A stretch of 64,000 nt of DNA from Ovis canadensis. Its lineage: Eukaryota > Chordata > Mammalia > Artiodactyla > Bovidae. The stretch covers positions 46,659,001 to 46,723,000 of the forward strand of contig NC_091262.1 of NCBI RefSeq assembly GCF_042477335.2, given 5' to 3'. The stretch's first letter is position 1. Each line of letters starts with the position of its first letter. Of the stretch, positions 22,801-34,800 are shown piece after piece. The notes beneath the pieces were generated by a model that was not told where the DNA came from, did not search any database, and saw only the letters and a program-made list of their open reading frames with translations. The position numbers were made by a program, and so were the translations under genes.

Positions 22801-25800
22801 TGAGATGAGGATCCCACCTTGCTTCTGTGGCCAAGAAAGCCGGAGGGAAGGGGATGTGGAAAAGGGCATGGAAATCCACCCAGCCACCCTAGAACGAGGC
22901 AAATTACAAGGCAAGGAAAAGCCGCTGGGAATTGCTCCGCACTGCGGCCGCCCCACCCCAGGGAGCAGCAGAGTCTCCACAAAGACTTCATTGAGGGCCC
23001 CGCTTCCTCCCCACCCCAGCCCTCCAGCCTGGGTGGACGCTGGGCTGCTGCTTCCAGCAAAACCTCTCATTTTCCCTCCCACTTCCTCTGTGCCCCACGT
23101 GGCCCCAGGGATGGAACACGTGACTGGGTGCCCAGGGCACCAGCCCTGCCCCTGTTGGTGCCTGTGGACCAAGCTCGGCATCTCCCACCCCCACCCATCC
23201 CTCTTCAGGGTGCTCACCTTCCACAGGGGGTCTGTGAATTGGAAATTCTCCCCAGCGTATGCCGCTTAGCACAGGTGGCCTCCGGATGCTTGATTAGATG
23301 ATAGCCAAGGCCAGTGACCAGGGTCAGAGATCAGCCAATAGCTAAGGAAACTGTTGTCCTGCTTTGGCCTTTTGGGCCTTGCAAGGAGCCAGAAAGGCAA
23401 CTGAAGAGATTAAGTACCCCAAGAGGGAGTCTCAGAGCTCAAGAGTTCTTGGAGTGAGGAAGGGCGGGGTCGTCTTGACCCCAGTGAGGTCTCTGTTGTG
23501 TTGAGATGGGGAGGTGGGCAGGAGGACCCAGCATTCCTGCACTCTGTGGAGACAGCTATTGTCTCCCAAGAAGAAGGCTGCTTTTTTAGCTCCCATGAAA
23601 GTGAAAGTGAAAGTTGCTCCATTGTTCCTGACTCTGCCACCCCGTAGACTGCAGCCCACCAGGCTCCTCTGTCCATGGGATTCTCGAGGCAAGATTACTG
23701 GGAGCAGATAGCCATTCCCTTCTCCAGGGGATCTTCCCAACCCAGGGACTCCACCCAGGCCTCCCGCATTCCAGGTGGGTTCTTTGCCATGAGCCACGAG
23801 GGAAGCCACGCGGAAGTTGACTCCCATAAGCTATTGTTCCTACAGCCATGGCTTGCGGGGCAGGAGAGGCGTGGGTGGTTGGCGGGCCACTGGGGTGGCT
23901 CTGGTCACTCTCTGGTCTGGAGTCAGGGCAGCAGAGCCAGTGCCGTGAGCGCTGTGGGTCTGCAGGTGTGTGAGCATCTTCTAGGCGCCAGCCCCGGCAG
24001 GGGCTAAGCCACCTAGCCTTGGCTTTACGACCCCAGTGTCATCACCATGGGCAGGTTACACTGTCCTCTTGGTCTGACCTGAAGTCATCGCTCTAACTTT
24101 CCCCCTTGTTATCTTCAGTGGAAACAGCCTGGGTGGAAGGTCATAGCTCGGTTTGGGAGGGCTGAGGCTTGGGGGACTGTGGGATGTGATGAGGGAAGGT
24201 CAGGCACCTGAGTAGATGCGGTGGCAGCTTCCCCCTCACCTGGGGGCCCTGGGAGCAGGTGTAGCCAGGGACTTATGGTCCAGTATCCAGAGCCAGACTG
24301 GGCCCACAGCGCCGAATCCTCACCTGCCCACACGCCTGCCCTCAGCCTGCCGTGATGCATGGCCCTGACCTGCACTCAGGCACACTCATGCCCACATGCA
24401 GCCCACTGAGGTCGTTCGGGGGTCTGCTGTGCTTTGTGGGGTCGAGTTCTCATCCCCACACTTTAGCTTTCCCAGCTCCGAAATGGTAGGGGGCGGTGGC
24501 GGGAACATCAGCCTCACTGGCAATCCTGGGGGCGGAAACTCTGGTTCTGAATCAGAGGGAACTTTCCACCCAACCCGGGCCTCCCCAGAGGTTCCCTGGC
24601 TTGGGAACAGTGCTGGTAAAGAAAAAATGAGCCCCTTGGAGGCGTGAGAGGAGGGGATGAGGCATGAGGTCCAGAGAGCCTGGGTGACGGGGCAGAGCAC
24701 CCGGCCATCCCTGCTCGCACACAGGGCCGCATTCAGCCCGCAGGTGGGCCCCACACACACCCCAACGAGGGGAGACAGAGAGCCCTTCAGCCCTGCCTTG
24801 GCGCTCTCTGCAGCCCCTCGGATTCCCTCAGAGGGACTCTCCCAGCCTCACCGCTGCCTACCCAGGATCTGGTTAGAAATAGGATCTGTCATCCCTGGGG
24901 CCAAACCCTGAGAGGCCCTGGAGGAGAAGCCCAGCTTCACCCCAGAGCGGGACCCCTCCTCCCCCAGCTGGCTGGCAGGTCTCCCTGCTCCTGTCCCACA
25001 TCCTGCCTGCTCTCTCTTGGTTTTTCTTCCTCCATCTCCTACCTCAAGCCTCCATCTGGATTCCTGAATTCAGTCTTTGTGGAGGAGAGGGGGTCTTTAT
25101 TTTTTAAGCTCACTTTTAATACCTTTCTCAGGCTTTCTGTGTCTCTCGACTTAGTTCCCCGTTTCCATTCCCATCGCTGCATTATTATTTTGGTGAATGA
25201 ATGATGAGTGAGTGAATGTGTGGGTTCCCGCTTTTCTCCCCGCCCACCTCTCACCTCCTGCTCCATCTCAGCGCCACTAGCTGAGCCCCGCCCACATCCC
25301 CTGGTCCAGGCCCCCCACCGCTCACCCTTGACTGCAGGGCCAGGCATTCCCCACCGGCCATCCTGCCCAGCAGCTCTGGGCTCCCGAACTTTCTCCCTTA
25401 TAAAGTCAGGCGGCAGCAGACACCCAGGAATGCTGCTGCTGCCCATGACGCATACCAGCTGCAGGGCTGCCTGGCTGCCCCCAGGCGACCAGGAATGTGA
25501 TGGAAGCGGGGCACGCAGAAATTGATTGCCCGGGGTGGGTGGGGTGGGGTGCCTAGCAGGCAGGGCTGTGACAGGCGGCAAGGCCCGGAGCTACAGGCTT
25601 TCAGCTTCTGTCAAATTGCTTCTCCTCTGAAGCCTCAGTTGTCTGTCTGGTAAGTGGAAGCCAAGTGCCTTCCTCCAGGCAAGGGCCACAGAGAGCCTTG
25701 ATATTGTACAACCATCACCAAGGGATGGGGGTCCCAGGGCTGGGCGGGGGAGCAGGTCTGGCTCTCTGGACTGTCCTAGGGCAAGGGTAGTGCCCCGAGT

Positions 25801-28800
25801 TACAGCCGGGATGGGAAGGGGAAGAGAGGGCTGAAGACCAAGAGAAGGAGAGAAGTAGATGAGCAGAGGCAGAGACAAGGGAGTCGTGGGACAGAGGGAG
25901 AGACAAACTTGGCCAGCCCCAGGGGTTCCGAGGACCTGGAAGGAGCTGGGTCTGCAGCAGGCCCAGGACTGGAAAGGCACCTTTGCTTGAGCCCCTGGCC
26001 CTGGCCTGGGGGGTGGTTGGGGAGCCTGAGAGAGACTGAGAGGCCAAAATCCTGCTGCCAAGTAGAGGGCTGAACGCCACGATGCAAGTAAGCCTCATGT
26101 TTGGGGTCCCCCAGGGACAGGGACCCAGTCCTCACTCAAACATCCTAGGAGTGGCCCAGGGAGCCAGGAGGTGCCAGCAGAACCCATGCTCTGCCAGGGG
26201 GTGGCTTGTTGGGGGACCTGGGCCTAGGCTTCATCTCCGTGTGTAAGGAGGGGGTGCGGTGGGGATGGAGACAGACTCCTTCTGTGCCCCCAGCCCTCGT
26301 CTCAGGAAGAGGGATGGAGGCACCCGCCCTGAACCCAGACAGCAGCGCCCTGTTCGTGGGCAGGAAGGGCGGGGAGCTGTGGGATTCTCCACCTTCAGCA
26401 AACCTCTTGGGCGGATGGGTGCCGGGCGGGAGGGGTGGCAGCCCTCCAGGAATACACTGCCCCTTTCATGGAACCCAGAGCAGGAAGGCGGGCAGGCACC
26501 GAGGGGCAAGACAGGCCTGGGCACAATCATTGCTCTGTCCTGGCAGCTCCCGGCCCACACGCGCACACATGCACAAACACACAGCCTTACGCAAACCCAA
26601 AACACACTCCCAGCAGCCACCCACACACTCACACACACAGGCGAGTACACATCTGCGCAACCCAGGACACCCGCCCGGTGTGCCTTCTTCCAGGCAGAGA
26701 AACTCATACCTGGGGCACTCATCCTGCCCCTCCTGCTTGTCCCTCAGGCCCTCTGAGGCATCCTGATCCCCCCATGCCAAAAGCCTGGAGCTGCCCAAGC
26801 AGCCCGCACCATTGACCTTCTGCACACTCACCTTTGAGAGCAGACCTCAGGCCAGAAAGGGACTTCCAGGACTAATCCCTACAGACAGGAGTGGGAGAGA
26901 GTAGGGAGGGGTGCCCATTTTACAGAATGGTGACACTGAGGCCTGAATTGGGCCCCTTCTGGCCCAGAGGAGAGCCCACATAGCTGCTGCATGCCTGAAC
27001 TGGTGTTTGATGAATCATGGGTCTTCTTGACCCAGGAGAGTCAAGGCCAGGCCTCCAGGCTGTAATGAGGCCTCCTCTCTCCCCCGCGCTGCCCTAGCAT
27101 CCCTATCAGGCTGCCGAGCCTGGTGTGGCCCCTGCTGCTTTCCTCTCTACTCCTCTGTCTTCAGCATTTCCAGAACCTGTACATCCCCGCCAGCCTCTTG
27201 GCCTTGCTTCCCTCTGAGATTGCCCATTTCCCTCCCTCTCCGCTCCTCTACCTAACCCTCACCTCCCCCAGGAAGCCCTCCAGGATTGATTCCTAGCTCA
27301 TGCCGTCTTTATCCTGCCTGCCTTCTCCATTTGAAGGCCCTCTCTAACTGTTCCCCCGGCCTACCGCCCAGGACAGGGACTCTTGGTTCTTACCACTGCC
27401 ACCCATCAGAGACAGAGAGGTGGCAGAAGACCAGGGGATGAGGGGAATGGCACTATCAGAGTTTCCAAAACCCCAGCCAGCAAGGCCTCAGAGGCCTCTG
27501 TTGGGGTGAGGGGGCTTCCCAGCCTGTGTGCTCCCGGCTGCACAAGGCAGCCTGTGTGAGCCCTTCCCGCGTGGCCCCACAGGAAACAGCAGGGCCCAGC
27601 CCCTCAATGGGCCCATTCAGACCCCAGCTCTCTCTGGAAAACACCTCTGCTTCCTGTCGCCCTCCCACTCTGGCCTGGAGAACCAGACCAAACAGGCTGG
27701 TACTCTGCCATGCCAGGACGGCGCTGCAGGCAGGTGGTTCAACGGTTAGAGCCAGCCAGCTGCTTCAGTTCCTGCCTGGTCCCCAGCTGGACCACGCCCT
27801 GGCAGGTTGACATCCACCTTTAGTGAAAGGGAGTGCGAGTGAGGGCCTGTGCTCACTCTCACACAGTTGGGAAGCAAAGGGACCCCCAGCCAGTGCATGT
27901 TAGCCAGTGAGGGTTTAACAACAGGCACTCCGGAAGACAGGGAGCCGTGATCGGTGTGTTTTGCCTCTTTCCGTGGTATAAATAAGCTCACTGGGCAGCA
28001 TCACCTGGCTTACAACATTCCTGAAAATGTAACAGTCATCTCTTGCCAGCCATTCTGAGCTTTGCTGTGATGGTGGCTCCATCCTACGGGGGGCCACCTG
28101 CCTCTGCTCCTTGCGCTGCGGCTGCCCCCAGCTTAGTGTGCTGCATTTTGCTCCTCAGGATCCGTGACCTTGCATCTAAAACACCCCTGTAGGTGCCTGC
28201 CAGCTGCCAGTTCCCTGGTCTGTCCCTCGTGGACACCGAGATGTGCTGGGCCCACCGGGCTGTGTCCACCTAGATGGCTTTGCACTTTTGCTTTGATTTT
28301 TTTTTAGCTTCCTAGAGAAGGCTCTGGTGTGGCCAGCAAGTGCTGGCAAGAGGGGATAAGTAGAAGGGATTTCAGCTCAGCCTGAAGGGGAGAACTTCAT
28401 CTTTCTTGGGCATCCCTCCATCTCTACAGGCTGTATTGACTACCCTTAGGGCACACAAGTCTGGGACTCCTCCAGTGGCTGATGCAGCTTCCTCAGGTGC
28501 ATGTTAGCTGGCTCACACCCCCCCGGGGAACAACGCGTAGAAGGCTGGTTTCAGATCATCCCTAATGAGGCCAACAGCCTTGACTGACTCACAGAGGATT
28601 TAAGAGAAGATCAAGGAGGATGAATCATCTTTTTAACCCCCTCCTGTCTCCCCTTACCCCACCCCAGCCCTGGACATCAAGGAGGCAGAGTCAGTATTAT
28701 ATTTGGCACTAGTCTCCATGAAAGGAACGGACCAGAAATTGCGGCAGCAGGCTAGAAGCCAAGGGAAGCTCATTTGGAGAAATTTCCTGGAGGGGGTGAC

Positions 28801-31800
28801 AACTTAAAAAGAGGAGGTATCCCAGTGTAGGGCCTACACAGTGACCCTGGGAAACCCCAAATATGACCTCCTGTCTTGGGAGGCCCATCATACTGTCAGC
28901 CCCTCCTAGTCCTTGCCTTCAGTCTGAGACCCAGGCTTGGAGAACTCAGCTGAACCCTGGCTTCCGGGCCGCGGTGGAAATAATGGGGCCGGATCTGACA
29001 GCTCACCAGGAACCATTAATAGCTAAGCAGCAGGAAGCAATACAGGGTGATGGAGGAAGCTTTGGCCCCTCTTGGGTCTGGCATCACACATGCTCTCCAT
29101 CTGGGCTCAGAGCCTTTGCTCTTCAGTGGACTCACCGCCACCAGGGCTCAGCCGTGGCCAGCCAATCCAGGAGCTACACCATATGGGCACCTCAGAGAAA
29201 GAATCTGAGCAGGCATCAGTCTGGGTAGCAGTGGTTCTCCTAGCGCTTCATCCCTGGGGGTTGTGGCCATTGGGCCACTTGATTAGGCCAGGGATGGTTT
29301 CCCTTTGAGCCAGGAAGGAGCCAGACCCAGGATGGGGATTCCTCTAGGGCCCAGGGGAAGAGAGCCGGAGCTGGCAGAAGCCTCTGGCCCCAGAAACCCC
29401 CAAGGAGGAGACCTCGATGCTTGGGATTACTGGGTCTGACCTCCTTCAGAGCCAGGGTCCGGGCTGGACATGAGGCAAGGCCATGCCTTCTGGCGCCGGG
29501 ACCAGCTGAGGCCCGTGGAGAACCAAGGCAGAGCCCCGGCCTGAAGTGCCCTCCCTACCACCCGGCCGTCCACCCTAAGGCTCCTTTCCTCCTCCAAGCA
29601 CAGAGCCACACTTCACCACAGCTCTCTCCTTCACACAGCCTCCTTCTTCGGAGAGAACCACTTGGAGGTGCCTGTAGCCACGGCTCTGACCAGCATACAC
29701 CTACAGCTGGAGTTTTCCACGGCACAGCCCGAGGCCCTGCTTCTCCTGGCCGCAGGCCCGGCTGACTACCTGCTCCTGCAGCTCTACTCCGGACGCCTGC
29801 AGGTCAGTGATGTCGCCCTGCTGGACTCCTTCTCTAGCTTCCAGTGCACACCCCCACCCGCCAGCTGTGACCTTGAGCGTGTCACTTTTACTGCCCCCCG
29901 CCGCCCCGCTCTGAGATGGACAGTCGTGTGAGCCCCCTTAGGAACCGGCTCTGCCCGTTTGCTCTCCAGCCACGCTTCTCACCACGACCCCTCGCCTGTC
30001 CTCGGTGCTCTGAGCACCCCGCCTGCTCTCCATTCTCTGCCATCCCGTGGCCTCTTGCTCTTGCCAGGCCTTTGCTCACTACTCTGCCTGATGCAAGCTT
30101 CATTCATTCCCTGCACGAAGTCTCAGCATGGGCACCCCTTCCTCACCTGGGCGGATTCCCCTCTCCTGGGTCCCAGCACCCTTGTGCATGCCTCTGGCAA
30201 AGCCCTGGCCACCCTCTATCCCCACTGTGACAGTATCACCACTGTCTGTCAGTGATGGAACAACCAAGAATGCTACTGCTATTGTTCAGACACTAAGTCA
30301 TGTCCAGCTTTTTTGTGAGCGCATGGATTGTAGCCTGCCAGGCTCCTCTGTCCATGGGGTTCTCCAGGCAAGAATACTGGAACAGGTAGCCATTTCCTTC
30401 TCCAGGGGATCTTCCTGACCCAGGGATTGAACCCATGTCTCCTGCATTAGCAGGAGGATTCTTTACCACTGAGCCACCTGGGAAGCCCCACAGCTTCCTT
30501 AATTTTATTTCATCGTTCAAGTCACCACAAGTTTTATTTGCAGAGTCTTCTGGCTGTCTCTAGAGGCTTTCCCCTAACCATGAAGAGTTTGAGGACATGA
30601 GGTCTTAGTCTATCTTTGGGGGAACCATCTGTTTCCACACTCCAGTGGGGAGAGGACTCTGGTCCCCTCTGTCCTTCTGATGCTGCCATTGCTTCTCACT
30701 GCCACAAGGTGTCACTGTTGAACATGGCCTCGTACAACCTGGCACTGATGTTCTTTCTTCCTGCCAGGTATATTGATGCCACGCTCCTAGAAAGGCGCTC
30801 CATACACGGACTCCTAAGGTCATAAGTTCGTAGGGCTCTTCTCTTTCAGTTTCCATACTCTGCCACCACCCATCCTACCATCTGGCTGTGGGGGCCCCGC
30901 ACCAGAGCCAGTTCTGTGTCAATGTCCTAGAGACAGAATCTTCTCTCCCCAAGGACCACCCCTCTTGGACAGGGCAAAACACAGCATCTGGTTGGGCGCC
31001 CCATCCCTGAACAATGAGCCTAGCTGCCTCAGTGACTCCAAGGTGTTTTGCTCTACTTGGGGGACACAGCAAGGGATTCTCAGGTGCCGATTATTCCAGG
31101 GGAGGAATCCTCTGTATTCCAAGGTGGTTTTTCTGGCACCTCTCACCTAAGGAAAGAGGGGAGACATACAAGAATTTAGGCTGAATCTCTAGGAAAGCAT
31201 CTTGCCATGTGACAGGTCTGCGTGGGCAGGGACCACATCTGATTCACATCAGGGTCCCCTGAGCCCATCCAGGCCTGGTTCAGAAATCACTTTGGGGAGG
31301 GTTTGGGGGATGAGTAAAGAGCTGGCAGGAAAGAGAGGGGAGTGGCCTGAGAAGCACTTGTCCTAGGCCCTCAGCTCGGGGGACCCCAAGTGTGGGGAGC
31401 CAGTTACGCTTTTACCGCAGAAGTGCTGCTTGCAATCGGCTTCCTTTCCCACCGTGTCTCCTCAGGTCCGACTTCTCCTGGGCCAGGAGGAGGTGAGGGT
31501 GCAGACCCCGGCAGAGACGCTGCTGAGTGACTCTGTCCCGCACATCGCGGAGCTGACCGTGTCAGACAGCTGGGCCTTGCTGTCAGTCGACGGGCTCCTG
31601 AATGCCTCAGCCCCAGTCCAGGGCGCTCCCCTGGAGGTCCCCTATGGGCTCTTCCTGGGGGGCACGGGGAGCCTTGACCTGCCCTACCTGACGAGGGCCA
31701 GCCGACCCCTGCGCGGTTGCCTCCACACGGCCACCCTCAACGGCCGCAGCCTCCTTCGGCCGCTGACGGCGGACGTGCCCGAGGGCTGTGCCGAGGAGTT

Positions 31801-34800
31801 CTCTGCTGGTGACGACGTGGCCATGGGCTTCTCTGGGCCCTACTCGCTGGCTGCCTTCCCTGCCTGGGGCACTCGGGACGAAGGCACCCTGGAGTTTACA
31901 CTCACCACACGGAGCCAGAAGGCACCCCTGGCCTTCCAGGCTGGGGGCCGGCAGGGGGACTTCATCTACGTGGACATATTTGAGGGCCACCTGCGGGCCG
32001 TGGTGGAGAAGGGCCAGGGCACTGTGCTGCTCCACAACAGCGTGCCTGTGGCCGACGGGCAGCCCCACGAGGTCAGCGTCCACGTGGATGCTCACCAGCT
32101 GGAAATCTCTGTGGACCAGTACCCCACACGGACTTCCAACCGTGGGGTCCTCAGCTACCTGGAGCCACGAGGCAATCTCCTCCTTGGGGGGCTGGATGCT
32201 GAGGCCTCTCGCCACCTCCAGGAGCACCGCCTGGGCCTGGCTGTCAACGTCTCCCTCCTGGGCTGCATGGAGGATCTCAGTGTCAACAGTCAGAGGCAGG
32301 GGCTCCGGGAAGCCTGGCTGACCCGCAACATGGCAGCCGGCTGCAGGCTGGAGGAAGATGAGTACGAGGAGGACGCCTACGGCCCATACGAAGCTTTCTC
32401 CACCCTGGCGCCCGAGGTGTGGTCGGCCATGGAGCTGCCTGAGCCCTGTGTGCCAGAACCGGGGCTGCCTCCGGTCTTTGCCAATTTCACCCAGCTGCTG
32501 ACCGTCAGCCCGCTGGTGGTGGCTGAGGGCGGTACAGCCTGGCTGGAGTGGCGGCACGTGCAGCCCACACTGGACCTGAACGAGGCTGAGCTGCGCAAGT
32601 CCCAGGTACTGTTCAGCGTGAGCCGTGGGGCCCGCCACGGCGAGCTGGAGCTCGACATTCCAGGCGCCCAAGCACGGAAGATGTTCACCCTTCTGGACGT
32701 GGTGAACCGCAAGGCCCGCTTCGTCCATGATGGCTCTGAGGACCCCTCCGACCAGCTGGTCCTTGAGGTGTCAGTGACAACTCGGGGGGCCGTGCCTTCC
32801 TGCCTTCGCAGGGGCCAAACGTACATCCTGCCCATTCAGGTGAACCCTGTCAATGACCCACCTCGCGTCATCTTCCCGCACGGCAGCCTCATGGTGATCC
32901 TGGAGCACACTCAGAAGCCCCTGGGGCCAGAGGTCTTCCAGGCCTATGACCCAGACTCCGTCTGTGAGGGCCTCACCTTCCAGCTCCTCGGTGCCCCTGC
33001 CGGCCTACCCGTGGAGCGCCGAGACCAGCCCGGGGAGCCAGCAACCGAGTTTTCCTGCCGGGAGCTGGAGGCAGGCAGCCTAGTCTACGTCCATCGCGGC
33101 GGGCCCGCCCCAGACCTGACATTCCGGGTCAGCGATGGGCTGCAAGCCAGCCCCCCAGTCACGCTGAAGGTGGTGGCCGTCAGGCCAGCCATTCAAGTCC
33201 TCCACAACACGGGGCTGCGCCTGGCCCAGGGCTCCGCTGCACCTGTCTTGCCCGCCAACCTGTCGGTGGAGACCAATGCCGTGGGGCAGGATGTGAGCGT
33301 GCTATTCCGAGTCACCGGGGCCCTGCGGTTGGGGGAGCTGCAGAAGCAGGGGGCAGGTGGGGCAGAGGGCACCGAGTGGCGATCTACACGGGCCTTCCAC
33401 CAGCGGGACGTGGAGCAGGGCCGCATAAGGTACCTGAGCACCGACCCGCAGCACCACGCCGAGGACACAGTGGAGAGCGTGGCCCTAGAGGTGCAGGTGG
33501 GCCAGGAGGCCCTGAGCAATCTGACCTTCCCAGTGACGGTCCAGAGAGCCACAGTGTGGCTGCTGCGACTGGAGCCGCTGCACACCCAGAACACCCAGCA
33601 GGAGGCCCTCACCACAGCCCACCTGGAGGCCACCCGGGAGGAGGCAGGCCCAAGCCCCACCACTTTCCACTATGAGGTGGTCCAGGCCCCCAGGAAGGGC
33701 AATCTTCAACTTCAGGGCACGCGGCTGTCAGATGGCCAGAGCTTCACCCAGGACGACCTGCGGGCTGGCCGGGTGACTTACGGGGCCACAGCTCGTGCCT
33801 CAGAGGCAGTCGAGGACGCCTTCCGTTTCCGCGTCACAGCCCCGCCGCACTTCTCCCCGCTGTACACCTTCCCCATCCACATTGGCGGTGACCCGGATGC
33901 CCCCGTCCTCACCAATGTCCTCCTCTCGGTGCCCGAGGGCGGGGAGGGCATCCTCTCTGCTGACCACCTCTTCGTCAAGAGTCTCAACAGCGCCAGCTAC
34001 CTCTACGAGGTCATGGAGCGACCCCGCCATGGCAGGTTGGTGTGGCGAGATGCACAGGACGAGGCCACCACCATGGTGACCTCCTTCACCAACGAGGACC
34101 TGCTGCACGGCCGGCTGGTCTACCAGCACGACAACTCCGAGACCATGGAAGATGACATCCCCTTTGTGGCTACCCGCCAGGGCGAGGGCAGCAGTGACAT
34201 GGCCTGGGAGGAGGTACGGGGTGTCTTCCGCGTGGCCATCCAGCCCGTGAACGATCACGCTCCCGTGCAGACCATCAGCCGCGTCTTCCACGTGGCTCGT
34301 GGCGGGCAGCGGCTGCTGACCACGGACGACGTGGCCTTCAGTGATGCCGACTCTGGCTTTGCAGATGCTCAGCTGGTGCTGACCCGCAAGGACCTCCTCT
34401 TCGGCAGTATCGTGGCTGTGGACGAGCCCTCTCGGCCCATATACCGCTTCACCCAGGAGGATCTCAGGAACCGGCGGGTCCTGTTTGTGCACTCGGGGGC
34501 CGACCGCGGCTGGATCCAGCTGCAGGTGTCCGACGGGCAGCACCAGGCCACCGCGCTGCTCGAAGTGCAGGCCTCAGAGCCCTACCTCCGCGTGGCCAAT
34601 GGCTCCGGCCTGGTGGTCCCTCAAGGAGGCCAGGGCACCATTGACATAGACGTGCTCCCCCTGGACACCAATCTAGATATCCGCAGTGGAGAGGAGGTCC
34701 ACTACCAGGTCACAGCCGGTCCACGCTGGGGGCAGCTGCTCCGGGCCGGCCAGCCGGTCACCAGCTTCACCCAGCAGGACCTGCTGGAGAAGGCCATTCT

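Larger units (their letters stand above)
10822..29638 (+). other. CSPG4: CSPG4 intron 1 (18.8 kb)
   Basis: The longest intron holds no supportable coding exon. Repeats include a CHR-type SINE at 14219-14343, a Bov-A dimer at 15691-15967, a Bov-tA at 23597-23807, MIR pieces near 17150-17320 and 22600-22720, L2-like pieces near 16240-16480 and 27250-27400, an old repeat remnant at 12355-12600 and 20430-21130, and CA/GT tracts at 13519-13552, 16492-16541, 16927-16957 and 26557-26641. Possible regulatory clusters are listed separately. In mouse, the first intron of Cspg4 is reported to contain an enhancer bound by SoxE and bHLH factors, so this intron is a sensible place to look for control elements. 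Confidence 0.9.

Noticed and set aside
31607-32728. 373-codon open frame on the minus strand across CSPG4 exon 3
   Set aside because: It is a shadow of the GC-rich coding exon on the other strand; it shows no domain and has no promoter or splice context of its own. The same applies to the minus-strand frames at 33800-34543 and 44674-45411.
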